A DNA stretch of 64,000 bases from contig UEGQ01000004.1 in NCBI GenBank assembly GCA_900466005.1, positions 310,001-374,000 on the forward strand, written 5' to 3'. Positions within the stretch are counted from its first letter, which is position 1, and each line of letters starts with the position of its first letter. Positions 27,406-36,331 of the stretch are shown here, one piece after another. The notes beneath the pieces were generated by a model, which did not search any database, had not been told where the DNA came from, and worked only from the letters and a program-made list of their open reading frames with translations. The position numbers were made by a program, and so were the translations under genes. The stretch comes from Hyphomicrobiales bacterium (lineage in GTDB: Bacteria > Pseudomonadota > Alphaproteobacteria > Rhizobiales > Rhizobiaceae).

Positions 27406-28457
27406 TGGCTCCCGTTCGTCTCCTTGTCCTCGGAACCGGCGGCATGGCCAATACCCATGCCATGAACTTCGCGACGATCCCGGATGTCCAGCTCGTCGCC
27501 GCGGTCGACGTCGATCTCGCGAAGGCGCGTGCCTTCGCCGCCCGCCACGACATTCCGAACACCTTCACCTCGCTGGAGGAAGCCCTTGCCTGGGGCGAGT
27601 TCGATGCCGTGACCAACGTCACGCCGGATCGCGCCCACTATCCGACGACGCTTCCCCTGATTGCCGCCGGCAAGCACGTGATGTGCGAAAAGCCGCTCGC
27701 CGAGACCTACGGCAAGGCCGACGAGATGGCGACGGCCGCCGAACGCGCCGGCCTCGTCAACGTCGTGAACCTCACCTACCGCAACGTCGCGCAGGTGCAG
27801 AAGGCACGCCAGATGGTGCTTGCCGGCGAGATCGGCAAGGTGCGCCACATCGAGGCCTCCTATCTCCAGAGCTGGCTCGTCTCCAAGGCCTGGGGTGACT
27901 GGTCGACGGAAAGCCAGTGGCTCTGGCGTCTCTCGACGAAGCACGGCTCCAACGGCGTGCTCGGCGATGTCGGCATCCATATCCTCGACTTCGCCGGTTA
28001 CGGCGCCGCGACCGATATCGACCACATCTTCGCGCGACTGAAGACCTTCGAGAAGACGCCCGGCAACAGGATCGGCGAATACGATCTCGATGCCAATGAC
28101 AGCTTCACGATGACAGCGGAGTTCACCAACGGCGCGATGGGCGTGATCCATGCGAGCCGCTGGGCGACGGGCCACCTCAACGAATTGAGGCTGCGCATTC
28201 ACGGCGACAAGGGCGCGCTCGAGGTCATCCACCGGCCGGATCGCTCGCTCCTGAGGGCTTGCCTGCAGGAGGACGTCGAACTCGCGGTGTGGAAGGAGAT
28301 CGAGGTCGATCCGATCGCGACCAACTACCAGAAGTTCGTCGCGGCGATCCAGGAGGGCCGCGGCCAGGAGCCGAATTTCCGCCACGCCGCCAACCTGCAG
28401 AAGATCCTCGATCTCGCCATGGTGACCGAGCTCGAACGGCGCGAGCTGACCGTCTGA
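27405..28457 (+). CDS. thuB: ThuB Gfo/Idh/MocA-family sugar dehydrogenase
   Basis: 350 residues. N-terminal NAD(P)-binding Rossmann fold (VLGTGGMANTHAMNF), the Gfo/Idh/MocA signature CEKPLAETYGKA with the expected Lys, and a C-terminal substrate domain containing GDVGIHILDFAGY (catalytic Asp-x-x-x-His pattern). Together with ThuA it is expected to oxidise imported disaccharide at C3. Last gene of the operon, followed by a textbook terminator at 28512-28547. Confidence 0.9.
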   Translation: MAPVRLLVLGTGGMANTHAMNFATIPDVQLVAAVDVDLAKARAFAARHDIPNTFTSLEEALAWGEFDAVTNVTPDRAHYPTTLPLIAAGKHVMCEKPLAETYGKADEMATAAERAGLVNVVNLTYRNVAQVQKARQMVLAGEIGKVRHIEASYLQSWLVSKAWGDWSTESQWLWRLSTKHGSNGVLGDVGIHILDFAGYGAATDIDHIFARLKTFEKTPGNRIGEYDLDANDSFTMTAEFTNGAMGVIHASRWATGHLNELRLRIHGDKGALEVIHRPDRSLLRACLQEDVELAVWKEIEVDPIATNYQKFVAAIQEGRGQEPNFRHAANLQKILDLAMVTELERRELTV

Positions 28458-28511
28458 AGCATCCCTTCCCCGAGGGCGCGGCACACCCCCTGCTGCGGAC
28501 CTCCCGGGGCG

Positions 28512-28547
28512 AGACCCCGCGGCTCTCTCCTGCCGCGGGGTCTTTTT
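28512..28547 (+). terminator. Intrinsic terminator after thuB
   Basis: Arms 28513-28523 (GACCCCGCGGC) and 28532-28542 pair perfectly over 11 bp with an 8-nt loop, followed by TTTTTC. Lies between the convergent thuB and LysR genes; the minus-strand side lacks an equal T-run. Confidence 0.85.
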
Positions 28548-28575
28548 CTGATCGAGTGCGGCCGTTCGATGCCCA

Positions 28576-29544
28576 CTACGGCACGAGGCTCTGCCCGCCC
28601 GGAGCCGGACGGGCGATGAACTGTGAAACCGAAGGCGGAAAAGCGGAAACGGTGGAGGCCGCGCCTTCCGGCATCTGAAGCTCGATTGCCCGCGCGAAGG
28701 CCTTCAAGGCCGCATTCGACCGGCCGGCGGCCTGGCGAAGCACGATCTCGACCATGCCGAGTTCGGCCAGTTCCACCTCGCCGAGCCTCTGCAGCCGCAG
28801 AAGCCCTCCTCCCTCGACCTGGCTCTCCGCCAGCGCGGTGATGCCGAAGCCGGCCCGGACGGCGGCGAGTACATTCGCATAGCTCTGGCCTTCGTAGACC
28901 ACCTGCGAGCGGATGCCCTTCTCCTCGAGGCTCTCCAAAAGATGGCGCCGGTAGGCGCATCCCTCATGAAAGACGACGAGCGGCAGGCGCTGTTCCGGGT
29001 CGGGGCGGAACCCGGGACCGGCGGCCCAGACCAGCGCTTCCCGCCGCAGAACGCCCGCGGCAGGCACAGCGTCGGCCGGGACGAGCTGCTTGATGAGCGC
29101 GATGTCGATCTCGCGGTTTTCCAGGCGAAGTTCCAGCCGGGCGGAGAAATCCGAGACCGCGCGGACGTCGCAGTCGGGATGGCTCGCCCGGAAGCGGCTG
29201 ACGAGCTCGTTCAGCCAGCCGACGTCGATGTCGTCCATGATGCCGACACGGATGCGGCCGGAAACCGAGGGCCGCTGCAGGCTCGTCCAGGCATCGTCCA
29301 CGGTGGCAAGGATCTTCAGCGCGAAGGGCAGAAGCCGCTGGCCGGCGTCGGTGAGCCCTTCGACGTGGCCACGCGAACGCTTGAGCAGGCGCTCGCCGAG
29401 CGCGTCCTCCATGCTCCTGATCTGCCGCGTGAGCGCCGTCTGCGTGCGCATCCGCGATCGTGCGGCATTCGTGAAGCTCTGGTGTTCGGCCACCGCGACG
29501 AAAGCCCGGATCTGTTCGAGCGTCAGCCTGCGCAAATCGATCAT
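28576..29544 (-). CDS. LysR-family transcriptional regulator
   Basis: 322 residues. ATG 29544 was selected: GGAGG lies upstream and the LysR helix-turn-helix begins promptly (LRRLTLEQIRAFVAVAEHQS). Effector domain of the usual two-lobed type (RIRVGIMDDIDVGWLNEL onward). The C terminus has a low-complexity Ala/Ser-rich tail. Divergent from the HMG-CoA-lyase-like gene and AEC transporter gene, with an inverted repeat in between, so it most likely regulates them. An organic-acid effector is plausible but not shown. Confidence 0.88.
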   Translation of the reverse strand: MIDLRRLTLEQIRAFVAVAEHQSFTNAARSRMRTQTALTRQIRSMEDALGERLLKRSRGHVEGLTDAGQRLLPFALKILATVDDAWTSLQRPSVSGRIRVGIMDDIDVGWLNELVSRFRASHPDCDVRAVSDFSARLELRLENREIDIALIKQLVPADAVPAAGVLRREALVWAAGPGFRPDPEQRLPLVVFHEGCAYRRHLLESLEEKGIRSQVVYEGQSYANVLAAVRAGFGITALAESQVEGGGLLRLQRLGEVELAELGMVEIVLRQAAGRSNAALKAFARAIELQMPEGAASTVSAFPPSVSQFIARPAPGGQSLVP

Positions 29545-29569
29545 CGTAATGCCTCCTTCGCATATCGGC

Positions 29570-29597
29570 GCAGCATAATTCATTTTCGTCATGCTGC
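29570..29597. promoter_or_regulatory. Inverted repeat, candidate LysR operator
   Basis: GCAGCAT (29570-29576) and ATGCTGC (29591-29597) are perfect 7-bp arms around a 14-bp AT-rich spacer, in the 127-bp gap between the LysR gene and the divergent operon. Placement 26 bp ahead of the LysR start fits an autoregulatory and activator site. Confidence 0.55.
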
Positions 29598-29671
29598 AAT
29601 GCGCAATACCCTTCATGCGGGAGGATGGTTCCGATCGTACCACCGAACGTTACATAACCAAGGAGCCCATC

Positions 29672-30922
29672 ATGGGAATGACATTTCCGGCTGGTCACAA
29701 GCCGCGTTTCTCGAACTTCACCATAGACGGCGTTCTCGACGAGACCCTGCGCGAGGGTGCGGAACGCTGCATGTTTTCGATCCCGACCGGCGACAAGCTG
29801 CCGTTGATCCGCAGCATCATGAAGTCGGGTGTGCGGGATCTGGTCTTCGGGAGCGGTCCCGACGATCCGGACGATCTCGCCGCCGTGCTTGCAAGGCTTG
29901 AGCGAGAGCATGCGATCGACGGGCAAAAATTCTCCTTCATCCTGCTGCTCAACTGCTTCGAGCCGCTGATGGTGCAGTTCGAGCGCTTTCCCGAGGCGCT
30001 GCGCAAGCACGTCACCATCAGCTTCGGCATGATCACCCATGACAGCGAGCACGGCCTGTTCGAGAAAACGGTCGACCGGTTCCACCGCCTCGGCTTCGAC
30101 AGCCTCCGCGTCTCCCTCCTCAACAATTTCGGCGGCGAGATCGGCGAGGCGGCCTACGCCAACATCACGCAGCAGATCGACCGGTCGCGGGCACTGGGGA
30201 TCGAGACCGTCCGGATCAACGATTCCCTCGGCACGATCTATCCCGAGGCGATGGCGGTGCTCGCGGCGAACCTGCGCCACGACTACCCGGAAACCAATTT
30301 CTGCCTGCACGCCCACAACGACCGCGGTTTCGGCCTCCAGAACGCGCTCGCCTCGATCTATCACGGCTTCAACCTGATCGAGGGCGGGTTCGCCGAGTTC
30401 GGCAACCGCTCCGGCCTGCCGGCCATCGAGCTTCTGTGCAAGATCTTCGCCGAGAAGGACATCCGCATCACCGGCGGCGACCTGAACGACGAGACCGTTT
30501 CGGAAACGGCGCGACTCGCCGAGCAGACCTTCCTGCTGGTGCCGAGCCTCTTCCGTCCGGCGAGCGGCCATATCGTCGACTGCGAGAACATGGGGGTTAC
30601 CAACATTCCCGACTATCTCGGCGCGAGCAGCGCGTCGCGCTACTTCCTGAACCGCATCGGCCTGCACATGCCGACACTCGAACGGCTCTTCCATGACCTC
30701 GGTGTCAACGACCAGGGGAGCATCTCGGAAATGGCCACCGGTTTTCGCGATCATCTCGAAGGGCTGATGCGCGAGATCACCGTGAGGAAGGCCTTCGAGT
30801 ACCGCGCGCTGCGCCGGATGGTCGAGAATTTCTACGATGACGACGTGCTGTTCTCCGACCGGGTCTACGACATGGCCCGGCAGTTCCTCGACGGCCGCGG
30901 CGCCCGGCCGGTCGCCGCCTGA
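29672..30922 (+). CDS. HMG-CoA lyase / homocitrate synthase-like DRE-TIM enzyme
   Basis: 416 residues from ATG 29672 (AAGGAG upstream). TIM-barrel of the pyruvate carboxyltransferase (HMGL-like) family. The usual RDGxQ motif reads LDETLREGAE, so the Asp of the DRE triad environment is shifted. The metal-binding HxH motif is intact as LHAHNDRGFGLQN, and GGFAEFGNRSGLPAIE matches the C-terminal signature region. It could be a lyase or aldol/Claisen synthase acting on a small organic acid; the altered first motif makes canonical isopropylmalate or homocitrate synthase unlikely. Paired with an AEC carrier 72 bp downstream under a divergent LysR regulator. Confidence 0.75.
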   Translation: MGMTFPAGHKPRFSNFTIDGVLDETLREGAERCMFSIPTGDKLPLIRSIMKSGVRDLVFGSGPDDPDDLAAVLARLEREHAIDGQKFSFILLLNCFEPLMVQFERFPEALRKHVTISFGMITHDSEHGLFEKTVDRFHRLGFDSLRVSLLNNFGGEIGEAAYANITQQIDRSRALGIETVRINDSLGTIYPEAMAVLAANLRHDYPETNFCLHAHNDRGFGLQNALASIYHGFNLIEGGFAEFGNRSGLPAIELLCKIFAEKDIRITGGDLNDETVSETARLAEQTFLLVPSLFRPASGHIVDCENMGVTNIPDYLGASSASRYFLNRIGLHMPTLERLFHDLGVNDQGSISEMATGFRDHLEGLMREITVRKAFEYRALRRMVENFYDDDVLFSDRVYDMARQFLDGRGARPVAA

Positions 30923-30994
30923 CCGCCTGCTTCATCCGGCCGTCGCATCATCGCGATGGCCGGTTTCCGACGAACCACAAAAGGCATGAGTTGC

Positions 30995-31948
30995 ATGATT
31001 GAGATCGTCATCCCGGTCTTCCTCGTCATCCTGGTCGGCTATCTCTTCGGTCGCCGGAACCAGTTCAGCGCGGAAGCCGAAAAGCTGATCAACGAATACG
31101 TCCTCTACATCGCGCTTCCGGCGCTGCTCTTCCTCGCGGTCGCGCGCGCCGACCCGAACGACCTCGCGCAATGGCGCTTCGTGCTGGCGACGCTGGCCGG
31201 CATCGCCGCGGCCTATGTTGCCGGCAACGTGCTTGCCAGGACGCGCGGTGTCCACTCGCCGCAATCCTCGCTCGTCGGCATGGCGTCGTGCTACGGAACG
31301 ACCGGCTACATGGGCATTCCGATCCTCGTCGCCGCCTTCGGCCCGCAGGCGGCCGTGCCGGCGGCGATCGCCACCATCCTCCACAACATTCCGGCGATCA
31401 TGACGGTCATCGTCACCCACGATATCGCGGGCCGGACGAATGTCGGGCTGTTGTCGAGCTTGAAGCGCGCCCTGACGACGACGCTCAAGAACCCGCTCAC
31501 GCTGGCGGTGCTCGCGGGCGCGGCCTTCGCGCTCCTGCGCATTCCCCTGCCGGGCGTCGCCGTGTCGTTCACCCAGTTCCTTGCGAATGCCGCCGGGTCG
31601 ACGGCTCTCTTCGCCCTCGGTCTCGGGCTCGCCCGCATCCCGATCTCCAGACAGGCGCTCTCGGCCAAGCTCGGATGGATCGGCCCGACGGCCCTCATCA
31701 AGATCGTCCTGCAGCCTGTCGTCACGCTTGCAGTCCTGCTTGCCCTGGTCGGCACCGGCGTCGACATCTGGTTCGCGACCGCGGTCGTCATGGCCGCCCA
31801 GCCGATCGGTGCGGGCGCCTATGTGTTCGCCAACCGCTACGGTTATTTCGGCGAGGAGACCTCCGTCGCGATCATCCTGTCGCTGCTGGTGACCGTCCTG
31901 ACGCTGACCGTCATCCTGCAGATTTTCGGGACGCAGCTCGCCACCTGA
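30995..31948 (+). CDS. AEC (auxin efflux carrier) family transporter
   Basis: 317 residues, about ten membrane helices in two five-helix halves, with N-terminal MIEIVIPVFLVILVGYLFGR as in bacterial AEC proteins. ATG 30995 was preferred; AAAAGG ends about 10 nt before it, while the ATG at 30986 would sit on top of that site. Family members include malonate and other organic-acid carriers. The linked DRE-TIM enzyme suggests the substrate or product is a small carboxylic acid. Confidence 0.85.
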   Translation: MIEIVIPVFLVILVGYLFGRRNQFSAEAEKLINEYVLYIALPALLFLAVARADPNDLAQWRFVLATLAGIAAAYVAGNVLARTRGVHSPQSSLVGMASCYGTTGYMGIPILVAAFGPQAAVPAAIATILHNIPAIMTVIVTHDIAGRTNVGLLSSLKRALTTTLKNPLTLAVLAGAAFALLRIPLPGVAVSFTQFLANAAGSTALFALGLGLARIPISRQALSAKLGWIGPTALIKIVLQPVVTLAVLLALVGTGVDIWFATAVVMAAQPIGAGAYVFANRYGYFGEETSVAIILSLLVTVLTLTVILQIFGTQLAT

Positions 31949-32092
31949 ACAGTGCCGGTTGGTGAGGAGCCCCTTTTGCGGGCACCCTCCACCCATGCCT
32001 GCAGGGAAAAATCCTCATGTCCCGGCAAAGGGTTGGCCGATCCGTGCGGCACTGCAGCATGGAATCTGCATTGACATTTTTCGTCACCAAAG

Positions 32093-32125
32093 TGAGTATT
32101 TGCCCATCAACAGCGCAAATGCTCA
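32093..32125. promoter_or_regulatory. Inverted-repeat operator and promoter region ahead of smoE
   Basis: TGAGTATTTGC (32093-32103) and GCAAATGCTCA (32115-32125) are inverted with one mismatch around an 11-nt spacer. A good -35 hexamer TTGACA lies just upstream (about 32071-32076). The repeat ends 15 bp before smoE and overlaps where RNA polymerase would sit, so a repressor or effector-dependent regulator is likely. No regulator gene is adjacent, unlike loci where smoC accompanies smoE. Confidence 0.6.
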
Positions 32126-32140
32126 TTTTGGGAGGAAGAC

Positions 32141-33454
32141 ATGACATTGAAGACCTTGTTGCTGGGCGCCTGCTCGGCCCTTGCTCTCGCCGGGATCGCC
32201 TCGGCCGAGACGTTGACGATCGCCACCGTGAACAACGGCGACATGATCCGCATGCAGGGGCTGACGGACGATTTCACCAGCAAGAACCCCGACATTAAGG
32301 TCGAGTGGGTCACGCTCGAGGAAAACGTGCTGCGCGAGCGCGTGACGACCGACATCGCCACCAAGGGCGGCCAGTACGACATCATGACCATCGGCACCTA
32401 TGAGGTTCCGATCTGGGCCAAGCAGGGCTGGCTGTTGCCGCTCGACAATCTCGGGCCCGACTATGACGTCGATGATCTGCTGCCGGCGATCCGCTCGGGC
32501 CTCACCGGCGACGACGGCAAGCTGTATGCCGCACCCTTCTACGGCGAAAGCTCGATGGTCATGTACCGCAAGGACCTGATGGAGAAGGCCGGACTCACCA
32601 TGCCCGACGCGCCGACCTGGGACTTCGTGGCCGACGCGGCACGCAAGATGACCGATCGTGAAAACGGCATCAACGGCATCTGCCTGCGCGGCAAGGCCGG
32701 CTGGGGCGAGAACATGGCCTTCCTGACGGCGACCGCCAACGCCTTCGGCGCCCGCTGGTTCGACGAGAACTGGAAGCCGCAGTTCGACCAGCCGGAATGG
32801 AAGAACACGCTCGACTTCTACGTCAAGCTGATGAACGACGCGGGCCCGCAGGGCGCGTCGTCGAACGGCTTCAACGAGAACCTCGCACTCTTCCAGCAGG
32901 GCAAGTGCGGCATGTGGATCGACGCCACGGTGGCTGCATCCTTCGTCACCAATCCGAAGGATTCGACCGTCGCCGACAAGGTCGGCTTCGCACTCGCTCC
33001 TGACACGGGACTCGGCAAGCGCGGCAACTGGCTCTGGGCCTGGAACCTTGCGATCCCGGCGGGCTCGCAGAAGGCAGAGGCAGCGGAAAAGTTCATCGCC
33101 TGGGCGACCGGCAAGGGCTATCTCGAGCTCGTCGCGGCCAAGGACGGCTGGGCGAACGTTCCCCCCGGCACCCGCACCTCGCTCTACGAGAACCCGGAAT
33201 ACCAGAAGGCGGCGCCCTTCGCGAAGATGACGCTCGACTCCATCAACGCGGCCGATCCGAAGAATCCGAGCGTCAAGCCGGTGCCCTATGTCGGCGTCCA
33301 GTTCGTGGCGATCCCCGAATTCCAGAGCCTCGGCACCTCGGTCGGGCAGCTCTTCTCGGCAGCCCTTGCCGGCCAGATGTCGGTGGATGACGCACTGGCC
33401 CAGGCGCAGAGCATCTCCGAACGCGAGATGACCCGCGCCGGATACATCAAGTAA
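32141..33454 (+). CDS. smoE: Sorbitol/mannitol ABC transporter substrate-binding protein SmoE
   Basis: 437 residues, with GGGAGGAAG upstream of ATG 32141. Sec signal peptide about 1-22 (LALAGIASAET). Family 1 solute-binding fold: LTDDFTSKNPDIKVEWVTLE, SSMVMYRKDLMEKAGLTMP, GKCGMWIDATVAASF. Opens an operon whose catabolic genes (sorbitol and mannitol dehydrogenases) define the substrate class as hexitols. Separated from smoF by 158 bp containing a hairpin. Confidence 0.92.
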   Translation: MTLKTLLLGACSALALAGIASAETLTIATVNNGDMIRMQGLTDDFTSKNPDIKVEWVTLEENVLRERVTTDIATKGGQYDIMTIGTYEVPIWAKQGWLLPLDNLGPDYDVDDLLPAIRSGLTGDDGKLYAAPFYGESSMVMYRKDLMEKAGLTMPDAPTWDFVADAARKMTDRENGINGICLRGKAGWGENMAFLTATANAFGARWFDENWKPQFDQPEWKNTLDFYVKLMNDAGPQGASSNGFNENLALFQQGKCGMWIDATVAASFVTNPKDSTVADKVGFALAPDTGLGKRGNWLWAWNLAIPAGSQKAEAAEKFIAWATGKGYLELVAAKDGWANVPPGTRTSLYENPEYQKAAPFAKMTLDSINAADPKNPSVKPVPYVGVQFVAIPEFQSLGTSVGQLFSAALAGQMSVDDALAQAQSISEREMTRAGYIK

Positions 33455-33475
33455 CGCGACCTCCCGAGAGCAACG

Positions 33476-33499
33476 CCGCCCGGACTGCGGTCCGGGCGG
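33476..33499 (+). repeat. Stem-loop between smoE and smoF
   Basis: Perfect 10-bp arms CCGCCCGGAC (33476-33485) and GTCCGGGCGG (33490-33499) with loop TGCG, no T-run. Mirrors the thuE-thuF hairpin and probably sets binding-protein to permease ratio. Confidence 0.7.
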
Positions 33500-33612
33500 T
33501 GCGGACATCGGCATCGTTTCCCCCGCCGGGCGGGGGAAAACAGCCCGATTGAGGATCAACGAACCGACGGAGCGGGCCTGCCCTCTCCCTCGGAATTCAG
33601 GATGGCTACGCC

Positions 33613-34485
33613 ATGGCAACGGAAAACACACGAGGATTGGCGCGCATGATGATGGCGCCGTCGGTCGGGCTCCTGCTGATCTGGATGATCGTGCCGCTGG
33701 CGATGACGCTCTGGTTCTCGTTCCAGAACTACAATCTCCTGAACCCGGCCAATGTCAGCTTCGCGGGCCTGTTCAACTACCGCTATTTCTACACCGATCC
33801 GGCCTTCTTCCAGTCGCTCGGGAACACGCTTCTGATCGTCGGCGGCGTGCTCCTCGTCACCGTCATCGGCGGGATCGCGGTCGCACTCCTGCTCGACCAG
33901 CCGATCTTCGGCCAGGGGCTGGTGCGGATCATGGTCATCTCGCCCTTCTTCGTGATGCCGCCTGTCGCAGCCCTCGTCTGGAAGAACATGATCATGCATC
34001 CGGGCTACGGCGTGCTTGCCGACATCAACCGGGCGCTAGGGCTCACGCCGGTCGACTGGTTCGCGCAATATCCGCTGGTGTCGATCATCATCATCGTCGC
34101 CTGGCAGTGGCTGCCCTTCGCCACCCTCATCCTGCTCACCGCACTCCAGTCGATGGACGCCGAGCAGAAGGAGGCGGCCGAAATGGACGGCGCGAATGCG
34201 CTCAACCAGTTCATTTATCTGACACTGCCACATCTCGCCCGCGCGATCACGGTCGTCATCCTGATCCAGACGATCTTCCTGCTCGGCGTCTATGCGGAAA
34301 TCCTGGTCACGACGAACGGCGGGCCGGGCTACGCTTCCACCAATCTCGCCTTCCTGATCTACCGCACCGCGCTCCTCGGCTACGACGTCGGCGGCGCCTC
34401 GGCCGGGGGCATCATCGCCGTCGTACTCGCCAACGTCGTCGCCTTCTTCCTGATGCGCGCCGTCGGCAAGAATCTCGACCGCTGA
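33613..34485 (+). CDS. smoF: Polyol ABC transporter permease SmoF
   Basis: 290 residues, six membrane helices, EAA loop KEAAEMDGANALNQFIYLTLP. N terminus starts with a short basic segment and then GLLLIWMIVPLAMTLWFS. Eleven bases separate it from smoG. Channel subunit for hexitol uptake. Confidence 0.92.
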   Translation: MATENTRGLARMMMAPSVGLLLIWMIVPLAMTLWFSFQNYNLLNPANVSFAGLFNYRYFYTDPAFFQSLGNTLLIVGGVLLVTVIGGIAVALLLDQPIFGQGLVRIMVISPFFVMPPVAALVWKNMIMHPGYGVLADINRALGLTPVDWFAQYPLVSIIIIVAWQWLPFATLILLTALQSMDAEQKEAAEMDGANALNQFIYLTLPHLARAITVVILIQTIFLLGVYAEILVTTNGGPGYASTNLAFLIYRTALLGYDVGGASAGGIIAVVLANVVAFFLMRAVGKNLDR

Positions 34486-34495
34486 GGAGACGACC

Positions 34496-35320
34496 ATGGC
34501 ACGCAGCATCACCACTCGCCGCAAGATCGCCGTCACCACCCTCGCCTGGGTCGTCGCGTTGCTGATCTTCTTCCCGATCCTCTACACGATCATCACCAGC
34601 CTGAAGACCGAGACCGAGGCGATCCAGGGTTTTGACCTCGTGCCCTCCTTCACGCTCGAAAGCTACGTGACGGTCCAGACCCAGCGCGACTACCTGAAGC
34701 CCTTCATGAACTCGGTCGTGCTCTCGGTCGGCTCGACGCTGCTTGCCCTTCTCGTCGGCATTCCGGCCGCCTGGGCGATGGCCTTCTCACCGACGAAGCG
34801 GACCAAGGACATCCTGATGTGGATGCTCTCGACCAAGATGATGCCGGCCGTCGCCGTCCTCGTCCCGATCTATCTCCTCTTCCGGGATTTTGGCCTGCTC
34901 GACACCCGGATCGGCCTCACCGTCATGCTGATGCTGATCAACCTGCCGATCGTCGTCTGGATGCTCTACACCTATTTCCGGGAGATCCCCGGCGAGATCC
35001 TCGAGGCCGCGCGCATGGACGGCGCGACGCTTTTCGGCGAGATCGTCTACGTGCTGACGCCGATGGCGATTCCCGGCATTGCCTCGACACTGCTCCTCAA
35101 CATCATTCTCGCCTGGAACGAGTCCTTCTGGACCATCCGGCTGACCACCACCAACGCCGCGCCGCTCACCGCCTTCATCGCCTCCTTCTCGAGCCCGCAA
35201 GGCCTGTTCTGGGCCAAGCTCTCGGCCGCCTCGACGCTCGCCATCGCGCCGATCGTCATTCTCGGCTGGTTCAGTCAAAGGCAACTGGTGCGCGGTCTCA
35301 CCTTCGGCGCCGTCAAGTAA
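34496..35320 (+). CDS. smoG: Polyol ABC transporter permease SmoG
   Basis: 274 residues, six membrane helices, N-terminal LLIFFPILYTIITSLKTET and EAA loop EILEAARMDGATLFGEIVYV. GAGGAGACGACC precedes the ATG. Partner of SmoF in the translocation pore. Confidence 0.92.
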   Translation: MARSITTRRKIAVTTLAWVVALLIFFPILYTIITSLKTETEAIQGFDLVPSFTLESYVTVQTQRDYLKPFMNSVVLSVGSTLLALLVGIPAAWAMAFSPTKRTKDILMWMLSTKMMPAVAVLVPIYLLFRDFGLLDTRIGLTVMLMLINLPIVVWMLYTYFREIPGEILEAARMDGATLFGEIVYVLTPMAIPGIASTLLLNIILAWNESFWTIRLTTTNAAPLTAFIASFSSPQGLFWAKLSAASTLAIAPIVILGWFSQRQLVRGLTFGAVK

Positions 35321-35332
35321 GGAACGACCATC

Positions 35333-36331
35333 ATGGGAAGCATCAGACTGGAACAGCTCTCCAAATCTTTCGGCGAGCACGCGGTCATCCCCTCGATCGA
35401 CCTCGAAATCAACGACGGCGAGTTCGTCGTCTTCGTCGGCCCGTCGGGCTGCGGCAAGTCCACGCTGCTGCGGCTGATCGCGGGCCTCGAGGATGCCAGC
35501 GGCGGCAGGATCATCATCGACGGCAAGGACGAGACGGCAACTCCGCCGGCCCAGCGGGGGCTCGCCATGGTCTTCCAGTCCTACGCCCTCTATCCGCACA
35601 TGAGCGTGCGCTCCAACATAGGCTTCCCGCTGAAGATGGCAAAGATGGACCTGGCGGAGATCGTCCGCAAGGTCGAGGACGCCGCACGCATCCTCAATCT
35701 CGGCGACTATCTCGACCGCAAGCCCGGCCAGCTTTCCGGCGGCCAGCGCCAGCGCGTCGCGATCGGCCGGGCGATCGTCCGTTCGCCGCGCTGCTTTCTC
35801 TTCGACGAGCCGCTTTCCAATCTCGATGCGGCGCTGCGCGTTGCCATGCGTCTCGAGATCACCGAACTCCACCACAAGCTCGGTGCCACCTCGATCTACG
35901 TCACCCACGACCAGGTCGAGGCGATGACCATGGCCGACAAGATCGTCGTGCTCAACAAGGGTCGCATCGAACAGGTCGGCTCTCCGCTCGACCTCTACCG
36001 CCGCCCCGCGAACATCTTCGTCGCCGGCTTCATCGGCTCTCCGAAGATGAACCTGATCTCCGGCCGGACGGCGACCGACGAAGGCGCGCACACGGTCGGC
36101 ATCCGCCCCGAACACCTCACCCTTTCGACCGAGACGGGTCGCTGGAAGGGCAAGGTCACGGTGGCCGAACATCTCGGCTCCGACACTTTCCTGCACGTCG
36201 ACGTTCCGGGCATCGGCGTGCTCACCACCCGCACCGGCGGCGACGTGCCGGTCCGCCACGGCGACGAGGTCTTCGTCACCCCCGAGCCCGGCCATCTCCA
36301 CAAGTTCGATGCGAAGGGACTTGCCCTATGA
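35333..36331 (+). CDS. smoK: Polyol ABC transporter ATP-binding protein SmoK
   Basis: 332 residues, MalK type. Walker [10 protein letters not shown], signature LSGGQRQR, Walker [13 protein letters not shown], switch His in [10 protein letters not shown], and a C-terminal TOBE domain ([12 protein letters not shown]). Stop overlaps the smoS start as ATGA. Very similar to ThuK, so sharing of ATPases between the two transporters is conceivable. Confidence 0.93.
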   Translation: MGSIRLEQLSKSFGEHAVIPSIDLEINDGEFVVFVGPSGCGKSTLLRLIAGLEDASGGRIIIDGKDETATPPAQRGLAMVFQSYALYPHMSVRSNIGFPLKMAKMDLAEIVRKVEDAARILNLGDYLDRKPGQLSGGQRQRVAIGRAIVRSPRCFLFDEPLSNLDAALRVAMRLEITELHHKLGATSIYVTHDQVEAMTMADKIVVLNKGRIEQVGSPLDLYRRPANIFVAGFIGSPKMNLISGRTATDEGAHTVGIRPEHLTLSTETGRWKGKVTVAEHLGSDTFLHVDVPGIGVLTTRTGGDVPVRHGDEVFVTPEPGHLHKFDAKGLAL

